Below, piece after piece: positions 9,401-18,095 of a stretch of 55,000 nt of DNA; the first letter of the stretch is position 1; the number at the start of each line of letters is the position of its first letter. The notes under the pieces are model-generated. The model was not told the DNA's origin. It searched no databases and saw nothing but the letters and a program-made list of their open reading frames with translations. The DNA lies in the NCBI GenBank assembly GCA_002005505.1, contig KV908337.1, forward strand, positions 1,150,881 to 1,205,880. The letters run 5' to 3'. Position numbers and translations under genes: made by a program. The stretch is from Botryococcus braunii. Its lineage: Eukaryota; Chlorophyta; Trebouxiophyceae.

Positions 9401-11618
9401 GCTGAGGCGTGTAGGGCGCTGAGGACTCCATCTTAGTGCCCTGCTGAGCACAAAACTCTTTGAATTGCTGGTTCAGGAACTCTGAACCCCTGTCAGTCCT
9501 CACACACTTCACAACCGTGCCTCGTTGGGTCTGCCAAAAACGGAGCAGGTCTATCACAGCCTTTGGGATGCAATCCTTTGACTTCACAGGCAGGGAGGCA
9601 ACTTGGTGTGAACTTTCATCCACTACAGTGACCCAATATCGTTCACCTGTGATGGCAGGAGGTGATATGGGACCCACAGTATCCACATGGACTCTATCGA
9701 GTGGGTGATGTGCAGGCCTGGAAGATACAGGGAAAGGAGGTCTGGAGTGTTTCCCTTGTATACACGATTCACAGTGCTTGGGGCACTCAGAGCAGGGAGC
9801 AAGGGAGATATTGATTCCTGTAACCAGATCTTCCTTGGAGAACCTCTGCATGCTGCTGGCACCAGGATGACCTAACCTAGCATGCCACAGAGATCTCTCG
9901 CTACACACGTGTCCTTTCCTAAGATGAGACGCCTCAGCCATGTGATCAATATGTCTGCAGCCAACTTGCTGCCCTCTGACAGGACTAACAAACTCCAAAA
10001 AAAACAGACCTCGTGCGCGGGTGATATCTCCACACCACCCTTCAGGTCCCTTCATGGCTGTGTAACCACCTGCAGTGTCAGTCAGGAAAGATGCTCCATC
10101 CTGAATTGCACCAGTGACTGAAATGAGGTTGGTATGCGCAGAAGGAACACACTGCACATTGTGCAGCCAGAATACTTCGTGCCTTGCATTCACAAGGCAT
10201 ACAGACCCAGATGCAATGATTCCTCCCTTGGCGTCTGAGGTTGCCAAGTGCAGAGGAAGAGGCTGTCTATGCATAACTGGATTATGGAGCAATGAGAGAT
10301 CATTGACTATATGCACAGAGGCACCACTATCTATTAACCAAGATGTGCTGCTAGCTCCATGCGAAGTTGGGGCAAGCACATTGAGAGAGATAAACATCGC
10401 CTCACCAGAAGGAGGGGGTGGAGGTGGTAAATGCCACCCCGGAAACGTGTGTTGACTTGTTGGATAGTTATATGCTGAAGGAGGTCCAGGGCTGGAAGCG
10501 GATGAAGGCGGGCCACCCCGGCCAGATCCATGGTCCCACCAGGCTTGAGGAGACGACTGTGGGCCTCCCTGGCCCCAGTAAGCTGCAGGCCCAACGCTTG
10601 CCGCTTGCATGTTTTGATGCAGAGCCTGCAGCTGCCTGAGCGGTCCGCAGTCAGTCATGAAGTGGCCCTTTGCCTTGCAGAAGTGGCATGTAAGCTCCTC
10701 TCTGGGCCTTCTTGCCCTGCCAGGTCCACGCCCCCTGCCACCAAAAGTAGTTGCAGAGGGGCCAGCGGGAGGCTGTTCGTTTGCTGGTAGTGCTGCTCCA
10801 ACTCCCGGTACTGCTCCCACTCCTGGTGCAGCTCCAGCGCTTGATGACGCTCCAGGTACCCCCCCAGAGGGACCAGCCACTGCTGCAGCTGCCATGGCCT
10901 GAGGTGTTCCCTCTGCAGGTGGGTCCTTGTACCCACGGCTGGCTGCGGCGCGCAGGATTCTTTGAATCAGCTCCAATGGCGGCTTGTCGGTTGCCATAAC
11001 CTCCAGGGACTCGAGCCTCAGCACAGGAGGGAGGCCCTTCACCATCAGCTCCCCAACATTGTGGTCCAAGAGGATGAACGCGTTGTTTCTGAGACTTGTA
11101 GCCAGATCCATCATTCTGTAGAGGTAGACCTTGAGTGTCTCCCCTGTCTTGATGCCCTGCTCCATTTCCTTGTACCACTCAAGGTTGATGTCTTGGTTGC
11201 TCCCTCCAGTGTGACTGTTCTTCACCCACGCGATGAAGTCGAACGCTGCTTTGTGGCATGAGATCTGAGAATGCCAGATGACTGGAACTGACTGGATCAG
11301 CCACTGCTTGATGGCTGAGTTCTCCACCGACCCTGGCATTGGCCTCTCCAAAGCCGCTCTGACCCCCTTGGTGTTTGCGCACGCCTCCAAATTTTCATAC
11401 CAAAATTCAAAATTGCGCCCTCCATCATCAAGCATGACAGTCATCTTTGGATTAGAGGTATTGGGGATGTAGGCTGCCTTGTCAATCTCCACCTTTGGTT
11501 CTGCAGTGGCTGATTGTGTCCCGGTCATAGACTGCCCTGGAGTGGCCCCACTGACTTCTCCAGGTTGAGACATTGCTGTTTCACTGCTACTTTCCTTTTC
11601 TTTGCCCCTTTTTGTCAT
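6405..11618 (-). CDS. gag-pol: Copia Gag-Pol polyprotein (1737 aa), intact
   Basis: One ATG-to-TAA frame. Domains by approximate residue: Gag 45-240; CCHC knuckle CHFCKAKGHFMTDC near 310; aspartic protease WLIDSGASVHIV near 426; integrase HHCC region from HARLGHPG near 580; integrase core with VDTVGPI near 642, TDRGSEF near 710 and QQNGVAERMNRTLKE near 740; a long low-complexity linker (about 860-1220); reverse transcriptase from about 1229 with LVYVDDLLIV near 1411; RNase H with DADYAGD near 1588, QAEFMAAG near 1628 and a final SARNVADIMTKPL. All catalytic motifs I looked for are present. The protein would be cut by its own protease to give particle, integrase and RT/RNase H. Gag and Pol share one frame, so their ratio must be set some other way (splicing, translation rate or turnover). 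Confidence 0.96.
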   Translation of the reverse strand: MTKRGKEKESSSETAMSQPGEVSGATPGQSMTGTQSATAEPKVEIDKAAYIPNTSNPKMTVMLDDGGRNFEFWYENLEACANTKGVRAALERPMPGSVENSAIKQWLIQSVPVIWHSQISCHKAAFDFIAWVKNSHTGGSNQDINLEWYKEMEQGIKTGETLKVYLYRMMDLATSLRNNAFILLDHNVGELMVKGLPPVLRLESLEVMATDKPPLELIQRILRAAASRGYKDPPAEGTPQAMAAAAVAGPSGGVPGASSSAGAAPGVGAVPGVGAALPANEQPPAGPSATTFGGRGRGPGRARRPREELTCHFCKAKGHFMTDCGPLRQLQALHQNMQAASVGPAAYWGQGGPQSSPQAWWDHGSGRGGPPSSASSPGPPSAYNYPTSQHTFPGWHLPPPPPPSGEAMFISLNVLAPTSHGASSTSWLIDSGASVHIVNDLSLLHNPVMHRQPLPLHLATSDAKGGIIASGSVCLVNARHEVFWLHNVQCVPSAHTNLISVTGAIQDGASFLTDTAGGYTAMKGPEGWCGDITRARGLFFLEFVSPVRGQQVGCRHIDHMAEASHLRKGHVCSERSLWHARLGHPGASSMQRFSKEDLVTGINISLAPCSECPKHCESCIQGKHSRPPFPVSSRPAHHPLDRVHVDTVGPISPPAITGERYWVTVVDESSHQVASLPVKSKDCIPKAVIDLLRFWQTQRGTVVKCVRTDRGSEFLNQQFKEFCAQQGTKMESSAPYTPQQNGVAERMNRTLKERTRTLLVHAAADPSLWKQALETATLLYNVGPTSGRSLTPMELFFGVKPDVSVLRTFGCVAHVHIPSGQRSVFGPKTIPGMFTGYCPQSKAYRVYVGNGVWKESRDVSFIEHLRGAERVGLSKVQPGSVYDSRISPPLGSENLATPQAIPSAAPPTFWDEEDDHGVETLSTGAPGTSGLCAGDQSGDGTTAAHDQGNPTSLDSTVGTPEPSQHSWSVLEHMQNLARGGVETQSQVEKMQKVQEGLRMQGKSQIPLPPGTTLTREQRYVQRVARREHSDIPLHAPDPGQAIVSEPNMVGLPDMQGQVETVEAMFGADVRDESSGLDMPAVGEAGAQSQSLASHAYGVQADIVGAAQASLGSVPKCESRRERELLLPSALRKVRECKGAAHESSSQGERERLEKESDNPGSTAQSQHKVHNVPYSGNQGESEREGNSISKADSPAAPQHKVQSVPSVTLGKVHVPSNLREAQRSPQWEFWQQAMQEEIESLDTHEVMQYVERPHGQKVIPVHWIFSTKNDAHGNVTRFKARLVAQGCRQIPGIDVGEVFAPTSSYGARRAVLAVAATQNLEIHQVDIKTAFLNGELEEEVYVTQPPGFENGNTRVVCKLRKALYGLKQAPRAWHKTLSDKLSVMGYSVCKSDAGVYIRRAPDGNLSFILVYVDDLLIVARVVAEIEWGKELLKKDFTIHDLGEVNDFLGCQVLRNRVQGTISMSCTPKIDALVEKFGVADDGRGVDTPMSKDFVASSRPESSDGMSHGAGTPLPPGHRYCELIGSLLYIANTTRPDISQAVGVLSRYRMTPTTSHWNEAIRVLKYLRDTRELALTLGGKGPELEGYVDADYAGDLDHRYSTTGYVLSVYGSAVVWGSKKQSSVATSTVQAEFMAAGHIVKEANWLRGFLEEIGAAPWRVKIFCDNQGCISNLRNPLYSKFTKHVAVSFHYAREAMALGQVDILYVESARNVADIMTKPLAKPVFVGHRDSLGLRRYT

Positions 11619-11977
11619 ACTATTGTCACTTCACCAGCCAAACTTACTCATAAACTTCTGGAATGCAGCAATACCCTACAATTCCCTCCATGTCATGGAA
11701 ATTTACCAGCCAGTCTTGCACAGTAGTAGCAGATATGTTCCCCTCAGAAGTTTGCGCCGGAGTCCGGCCCGACTCACTCAGTGCTTCTAGACAACGTCTA
11801 TGAATGATAAAGCACAGCTAAAACTTCAATTATGAATTTCCCAGAAAGGTAAACTGTGAGTAAGATAATGGTCCTGGTACACTCGAGTTCCCTTGCGCCG
11901 CTGCGCCATGCTCGAGCTCCTTTGTTGACGCTTACGTCTGACCCATCCGTAGACGACCTTCACTCCTGCTTTTACTT
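11619..11977 (-). other. Untranslated leader of copia element
   Basis: About 360 bp between the primer site and the ATG of the polyprotein. No upstream gene is supported. It would hold packaging signals, but none can be read by eye. Confidence 0.6.
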
Positions 11978-12008
11978 GGCTCAGCTGGAAGGGCGTGGGC
12001 CCATAACC
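11978..12008 (-). promoter_or_regulatory. Copia primer-binding site for an internal half of initiator tRNA-Met
   Basis: The plus strand here reads like the 5' half of initiator tRNA-Met, from the D stem (GGCTCAGC) to the anticodon loop (TGGGCCCATAACC). It ends exactly at the LTR edge at 12009. On the element's own strand this is the complement, starting GGTTATGGGCCCA, the arrangement known for Drosophila copia, whose primer is a tRNA-Met cut in the anticodon loop. The match is best over the anticodon arm and looser in the D-loop part, judged against plant and animal tRNAs. Confidence 0.85.
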
Positions 12009-12702
12009 TGTGAAAGGTTATGGGCAATCGGCTTTCCCTGTACAAAGCCGACAGGTCGTCAATAGACGAAGTTACTCCAGCTACAGTCCGTACGACTGTC
12101 TGCTGAGTGCCACACACAACTGTCGGACAAGACTAGCATCTGGTGATGCCCAGCATCTTTCACAACCAGTTCCGTTACATCATTATCTTGTACACAAGCA
12201 CCGATCAAGCAATCACTAGATAAGGCTCTAGACGGCTACGTTCAAGTACATGCCTATACTCCCTGAAGTCACTGTCCCTTATCTGTTTGAGTGACTACAG
12301 GGTACACTAAGCTTGTTCACTCTCACAATAGCAACAATGATACAACACACACTGCCGCACCGTACCTGTACAAAGCCGACAGGTCGTCAATAGACGAAGT
12401 TACTCCAGCTACAGTCCGTACGACTGTCTGCTGAGTGCCACACACAACTGTCGGACAAGACTAGCATCTGGTGATGCCCAGCATCTTTCACAACCAGTTG
12501 GTATTCACTCCGGTGGGGCAGCCTTAAGAGTTCATCCGACAAACGTGTGATCTAGATAGGATTGTACCTTATGTTCGAAAACGTCCAGAATCTGCCGTGT
12601 CTCAAGGTACCTTATGTTCTCAATGGACCCATATCCTAATAGTGCACACATGAAGATCACTTAAAGCACAAGGCATTCAATAATAATGTTCAGAACTCAA
12701 CA
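12009..12702 (-). repeat. 5' LTR of copia element
   Basis: 694 bp, the partner of 5691-6384, with the same internal repeats at 12037-12171 and 12365-12499. Transcription would start inside it and run leftwards. Confidence 0.95.
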
Positions 12703-12707
12703 GCCGG
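12703..12707. repeat. Target-site duplication GCCGG (right) of copia element
   Basis: Right-hand copy of the 5-bp duplication; see 5686-5690. Confidence 0.93.
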
Positions 12708-15700
12708 ACCTGGGGGTTAAGGATGCGGGGATTACCAAGCCCCCCCATGCAGGCAAACCAAAGGACCCCCGGACTAAGCAAGAGAAGGGTCCACCCAAGT
12801 GCTATGAATGCGGCGTCATTGGCCATATTGCGAAGTTCTGCCCTTCCAAGAAGGTACACCCCCCTTCCCCGGTGCCCTCTGCAGCAAAAACTGGTGTTAA
12901 GCGTTCCTTTGATGATGCCCAGCTTGACGTTAATTCACATGACATGTTGTACACCTGCTCTCCCTCGCGGGCGCCCGAGGGATTGGCACCAAGAATCACG
13001 AAGTTGACCTTCGTGATGGGTGCAGGGATCCAAGGACGCAACAGCCGCGTGAGATGTCTTCTTGACAGTGGAGCAAGCAGTTGTTTCATTTCTCGGCGAG
13101 TGGCAAAACGGCTAGGCTTTAAATTGCTTGCTGTCTCGCCGCGTAATATTGTTCTGCCAGATGGCAGTACCGAGGAATCCAACATGTTGTGTGAAGTGCC
13201 CTTGCGCATCCGTGGCCATGATGTTTCAGTGCCATGTCTTGTTTGTACATTGGATGCGCACGAGGTTATTTTGGGTGAACCATTTCTTGCTCGCTCAAAA
13301 GCGGCATTGTTATGGGAGACCAAGACGGCGCATTTCAAGCTGAATGGGCAGGCATTTAAGGTTGCAATGACAGAGTGTACAGATCCTAATGTGCCAGTTG
13401 TAAGTGCTGCAGTAGGAATCCGTTGGGTGAAGGGAGGGGGTGTGGGTTTCCTTGTTTTGCCTGAACATATTTCCGCGATGGCGGAAGCGATGGAAAATAC
13501 TGGGGATGAGGGATGCAGTATGGCTGAAAATCATAGGAAAGAACGAATTGTAAATGATTTCTCTGATGTCTTTCCTGATGAATTGCCTTCTGGCTTGCCC
13601 CCTCCTCGTAATATCTCCCATGCGATCCCTATAGTTAATGACAGTGTGCCTCCTTCCCGTCCCATGTACCGCCTGAGTCCAGCAGAGCGGGCTGAGGTTG
13701 TCAAAACGCTTGAGGAGTTGTTGAGTAAAGGATTTATAGAACCCAGTACATCTCCATTTGCGTCCCCCATCCTCTTTGTCAGAAAGAAAGAAGGCACACT
13801 AAGGATGGTCATTGATTATAGAGGGATAAATAAACTCACGAAGCGCAATCAATACCCACTGCCAAGGATTGATGACCTTTTAGACCACTTGAATGGAGCA
13901 CAGGTGTTCTCCTCTTTGGATCTCATGTCAGGGTACCATCAGGTACGAATCACGGAGGAGGACATTCCGAAAACGGCTTTTCGCACGCCGCAGGGGTTGT
14001 ATCAATTTAAGGTGTTACCATTTGGCCTCACCAACGCCCCTGCTACCTTTCAGAAGGTGATGAATGATGTGCTTCAGCCATTGTTAGGGAAGTGTGTACT
14101 TGTGTATATGGATGATATTTTGGTGTATAGCAAGAATGCAGCTGAACATGACGAGCATCTTCGTGCGGTACTACAATTGCTTAGAGAGCACAAATTGTAC
14201 TGCAAACTGAAGAAATGCTCTTTCTTTCAGTCAGAAGTGGCATTTCTTGGACACCTGGTTAGTGGAGCAGGCGTCCGCGCTGATCCTCAAAAGGTTGAGG
14301 CAGTACGGGCATGGCCTACCCCTCGCACGGTCCATGACATTCGTTGTTTTCTGGGCCTGACTAACTACTTCAGAAAATTCATCCTGGGGTACTCAAGCAT
14401 TGCACGCCCCCTCATGGATTTGTTGAAAGATCAGGCGCCATGGGCATGGACGCAAGTGCAGGAGGAAGCCTTCAACAATTTGAAGCAGGCCTTAATAACT
14501 GCACCTGTTCTCCGTATACCTGACTTTTCAAAACCTTTTGTGGTTGTGGCTGACGCATCGGGGACCGCTTTGGGGGCCATTCTTCTGCAGGAGGATCAGC
14601 CTGTGGCTTTTGAATCACGCGTGTTGTCTCCTGCAGAACGTAACTACCCTGTCGGTGAGCAAGAGTTGTTAGCGGTCATTCATGCCCTGCAAATTTGGCG
14701 TTGTTATGTGGAGGGTGTGAAATTCACCGTTGTTACGGATCATAAACCAAATGTTTTCATGCCTACCAAGGTTGCCTTGTCTCCTCGTCAAGCTCGCTGG
14801 TCAGAGTTCCTGCAACGCTTTGATTTTGTTTGGGAGTATCGTCCTGGTCGCACGAATTGTGCAGATCCTCTCTCGCGCCGACCCTCTGTTAGTCTTAATA
14901 GTATACGCAGTGCTCTACGGTCGGCTGCCGGCCGCTCTCCCAAGGCGGCAGGAGGGGGTCCATCAGTTACTGATGGGTCTAGGGTTACTGCTAGAACTAG
15001 GGTTACTGCTAGGTCAGAGCGTGAGGATGAGGGCTCTTTGCGGTTGTGGTCTGAGGAAACACCGGATATACTCGCCAAGATTAGAAGTGCAAGCGAGGGA
15101 CTCACCGGGGACGAGCTAGAGGGACTGAAAGGGCTGGTGGAGAAGGACGGCATGTTTTGGTGTGACAACAGGGATGGTGATCAGCGCGTATTTGTGCCGG
15201 ATGCGCCGGGGCTGCGACAAGAGGTGACGGCAATTTGCCATGATAGCACCTATGCAGGCCATTTCGGACAGCGCAAGACTACGAGGTTGGTGCAAAGGGG
15301 ATTCTTCTGGCATAGTTTGTACGCTGATGTTTGCAATTATGTGGCATCTTGTGACTCCTGCCAGAGAAATAAGCCCTTGTCTGGTAAGCCTCACGGTCTT
15401 CTTACACCCTTGCCCGTTGCAGAACGCCCTTGGGAACATATCTCAATGGATTTTGTGATGGGCTTGCCAAAAACGAGGGATGGGCATGATGCTGTACTTG
15501 TGGTGGTGGATCGGTTCTCTAAAATGGTGAGGCTCATGCCAACAACAGTCACGGTTACGGCAGCGGGTGCTGCAAGGTTGTTTCTCAACAATGTGTTTAA
15601 GGATTTTGGCATGCCTAAGACCATTGTGTCTGACAGAGACCCCCGGTTCACGGGTAAATTCTTTGTGGACTTGTGTAAATTGCTCAAAGTCACTCAGTCC

Positions 15701-16534
15701 TTCTCGTCGGCGTATCATCCGCAAACCGACGGCCAGACTGAGCGGGCGAACCGGGTGGTGGAGGATGTGTTGAGGCACTATGTTGCACCAGATGGGAAAG
15801 ATTGGAACTTACACTTGCCCATGTGCGAATTTGCAATTAATAATGCCTGGCATGACTCCATGAAGTGTACGCCATTCTTCTTGGTGTATGGCAAGCACCC
15901 GCGGGTGCCTGGGCACCCAGACTTTGTGAGCAAGGTTCCTCAAGCACAAGGGGTTGAGCGCAGAATGCAAGAGCTGTGGAAGCGGGCCAAGGAGTGCCTG
16001 GACGCAGCGGTGAGCCGGCAGAAGGCCTACGTCGATGCGCGCAGGTCTCCAATCTCGTTTGAAGTTGGGGAGCATGTGTTGCTCTCAACGAGGTGTGCTC
16101 GGCCAAAGAGTGTGATTGGGAAGAAACTCTTGCCACGGTGGATGGGGCCTTTTGTGGTGACGGAGAAGGTGAACGAGGTCGCGTATCGGCTGTCTCTCCC
16201 TGAAACCCTGAATTGGCATAATGTCTTCCATGTGTCGTTGCTCAATACTTATGTGCAGGGGGGGCGTGTAAAACCTCCCCCCATGCCTGAGATTGTCAAT
16301 GGCGAACCTCAGTATGAGGTGGAAAAGATTTTAGGGGATCGACTTCGGGGTGCTCAACTGGAGTTCCTTGTCCATTGGAAAGGATACTCACAAGAGCACA
16401 ATAGCTGGGAGCCAGCTGAAGCCCTTCTCGAGCATTGCGAGGATTTGGTGAATGAATATTGGGGTCAGCCAAGAGCCCATACGCAGAGCAGGGGTAGAAA
16501 ACCTGTGCGTGCAAAATCCAAACCTCAACGGTAG
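12708..16534 (+). CDS. pol: Pol part of chromodomain element polyprotein (about 1275 aa)
   Basis: The frame continues that of 4871-5690 after the copia insert and ends at TAG 16532-16534. In order, with approximate positions: CCHC knuckle CYECGVIGHIAKFC (12797); protease LLDSGASSCFIS (13058); reverse transcriptase with YMDDILVYS (14107); RNase H with VVADASGTALG (14545); integrase zinc region ending CDSCQRN (15238-15370); integrase core with MDFVMGLP (15447), VSDRDPRF (15628) and TDGQTERAN (15726); chromodomain from YEVEKIL through FLVHWKGY and SWEP (16313-16460). Chromodomains of this class bind methylated histone H3 and steer integration to heterochromatin in other species; that role here is inferred. 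The only break is the copia insertion itself. Confidence 0.95.
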
Positions 16535-17087
16535 ACAGTGTGTCATGCCTGTCAAACGATGAACACTGTGAGAATGAACGAAATGCGGGTGTCAGATTGC
16601 AAGTGTGTAGTTTGTATACCCATACCCACTTGTCCGGCAATTGCGGGGTGCTCTTGTAGCCTGGCGTCCCAACGCGGGGGACGCCCTGCGACGCCCTAGA
16701 AAAGCCTTTGCGTTGTCTCGCTCGTGGGCTGGACCGGTCTTGCGAATGTGTGCTGGGGGCATTAACGGAGGTATAGTACCGCCTGAAATCAGGGTCATGC
16801 TGGCCGCCTCGCTCCTAGCGCCTGACCCACCATCATTCGGCTTGGCCACTGTGGCTGGAGCAGAGTCTCCAGTTTCTTGGGCATTAATCTGGGTTCTTGT
16901 GCATTGGGGGGCTTGTGGCTGTCAATGGCAGGTAGCAAGCAATGCGTTAGCCTTTGGGAAGGCTAGGTCTCATGGCGAGATCGAGCGTACGGGATACGCT
17001 GACAACGGTGCGACCGTTGGGTTGGTCTCTGGTGGTCTCCCACCGCCAGAAGGTGCCACTGGAGTTGCCAGGAGGGCAACTGCTTAA
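16535..17087 (+). other. 3' untranslated region of chromodomain element
   Basis: About 550 bp between the Pol stop and the purine tract. An open frame at 16641-17087 has no family look and runs into the tract, so it is not called. Confidence 0.6.
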
Positions 17088-17098
17088 GTGGGGAGGGA
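17088..17098 (+). promoter_or_regulatory. Polypurine tract of chromodomain element
   Basis: GTGGGGAGGGA immediately before the 3' LTR start TGTTG at 17099, the expected plus-strand primer position. Confidence 0.85.
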
Positions 17099-17435
17099 TG
17101 TTGTGCTGTGGGTACCAGCGAGATTGTGGGTACCCGATTTGGGAACCACGATCTCGAGGGTGCGATCGATCAGCGAATCCAAGGCTGACGTGGCCATGGC
17201 CTAGTCTTGAAGCATCTCTCCAGCTGGCGGACAGCTGGCGTACATGTCCTGAAACTCAGGAGGGGTTATCGGACTAGTCCAAAGGATCCCGTAAGTAGGA
17301 TCCTACTGGACGCCTGTCCTAAAGGATCCCAAAGGACGCCAAGGCCGAAGGCCTTGGGACGGCAGGGAGCCGTCTAGCTCACTAATTCCAACTTTAATCT
17401 TCGGATTCCGTTCTGTACTGATACCAAACACAACA
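17099..17435 (+). repeat. 3' LTR of chromodomain element
   Basis: 337 bp, by eye identical to 4465-4801. It is followed by CAGGC at 17436-17440, the right target duplication. Confidence 0.95.
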
Positions 17436-17440
17436 CAGGC

Positions 17441-18095
17441 CATGATTAAGGAGGGCATGGAGCTCTTGGCTGGTGCTTATGAGTTTATCGATACGGCAGC
17501 AACAAGCAAAAGTGTTGATAAGGGTAAGCATCCCATGAATGCAGCAGAATGTGCAGCCTTTGAGAACAGTCAGAAGAATGCGGGTAAGCCACAATTGCCA
17601 CAGTTGCCAGTGCCTATGGAGATGGAGGAAGTTACGTTCCTTCCTAGAGTTGAGCCTCCTCCCCATGCCACTGCGTTTCGTAACGTGCCGCTTTACACTG
17701 ATGACTGCTGGAAGCTGCCATTGCCTGACTCCACACGTGTTGCTGAAAGGCAGAAAGATTTATGTTGGCCAATGAAGGCCGCTTTGTTTGACCCCACACT
17801 TCACTGTTCTGAAAAACCGCCGTACTGGCCTGCTCACTTGCCCAAGCCTGCCCAGCATACAGGTTGGCCGAGTGGCCCTAACATAGAGCCAGCACAAGTG
17901 TATTATGATAATGGGATGGTCAAACCCTTCATTGATTTTGTGCCTGCCTTGCAACACCCTCCAAACACGTTAAACGAAACACATATGGCTCGTTTTAATG
18001 CAGAATACATGAATTCCTTGAAGACCATCTGGCAGAGGACTCCCAACACTGATGAGTATACTGCTGTTGATGCGAGTGTTTTTACCTACCCATAG
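17441..18095 (+). pseudogene. Linker ORF of PHD-gypsy copy A, second part
   Basis: This continues 4130-4464 in phase and ends with TAG at 18093-18095 (TAC CCA TAG). The protein is proline-rich with no recognised fold (KPQLPQLPVPMEMEEVTFLP, then YWPAHLPKPAQHTGWPSGPN). The next open frame starts in the +1 frame across this TAG. The same TAG and the same frame change are present in copy B near 25732-25775. A +1 frameshift at the slow stop (CCA UAG G) would join the two, as happens in Ty3 and in antizyme genes, but shared decay is equally possible. Confidence 0.5.

Larger units (their letters stand above)
5691..12702 (-). mobile_element. Full-length Ty1/copia LTR retrotransposon
   Basis: A 7,012-bp element with 694-bp LTRs at both ends and a GCCGG target duplication. 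It has a half-tRNA primer site next to the 5' LTR, a purine tract next to the 3' LTR, and one long Gag-Pol frame with integrase ahead of reverse transcriptase, the order that defines Ty1/copia. The LTRs differ at one base that I could find (C at 5938, T at 12256). Everything needed for movement looks present, so this copy may be autonomous. It lies antisense inside the chromodomain element. Confidence 0.96.
4465..17435 (+). mobile_element. Chromodomain Ty3/gypsy LTR retrotransposon (chromovirus), interrupted by copia
   Basis: The element has identical 337-bp LTRs (TGTTG...CAACA), a 5-bp target duplication, a putative primer site after the 5' LTR, one Gag-Pol frame, a C-terminal chromodomain and a purine tract before the 3' LTR. 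Removing the nested copia element (5691-12702) and one copy of its GCCGG duplication leaves about 5.95 kb, a usual chromovirus size. The order RT-RNase H-integrase-chromodomain is diagnostic of the chromovirus branch of Ty3/gypsy. It inserted into PHD-gypsy copy A. Identical LTRs mean a recent insertion. Confidence 0.95.

Noticed and set aside
11978..12008. A tRNA gene for initiator Met
   Set aside because: Only the 5' half is present and it ends at the copia LTR; it is a primer-binding site.
16641..17087. Open frame of 148 codons between Pol and the 3' LTR of the chromodomain element (possible extra or env-like gene)
   Set aside because: No signal peptide, membrane segment or motif; it reads into the purine tract, and the opposite strand is also partly open. 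Probably chance in GC-rich sequence.
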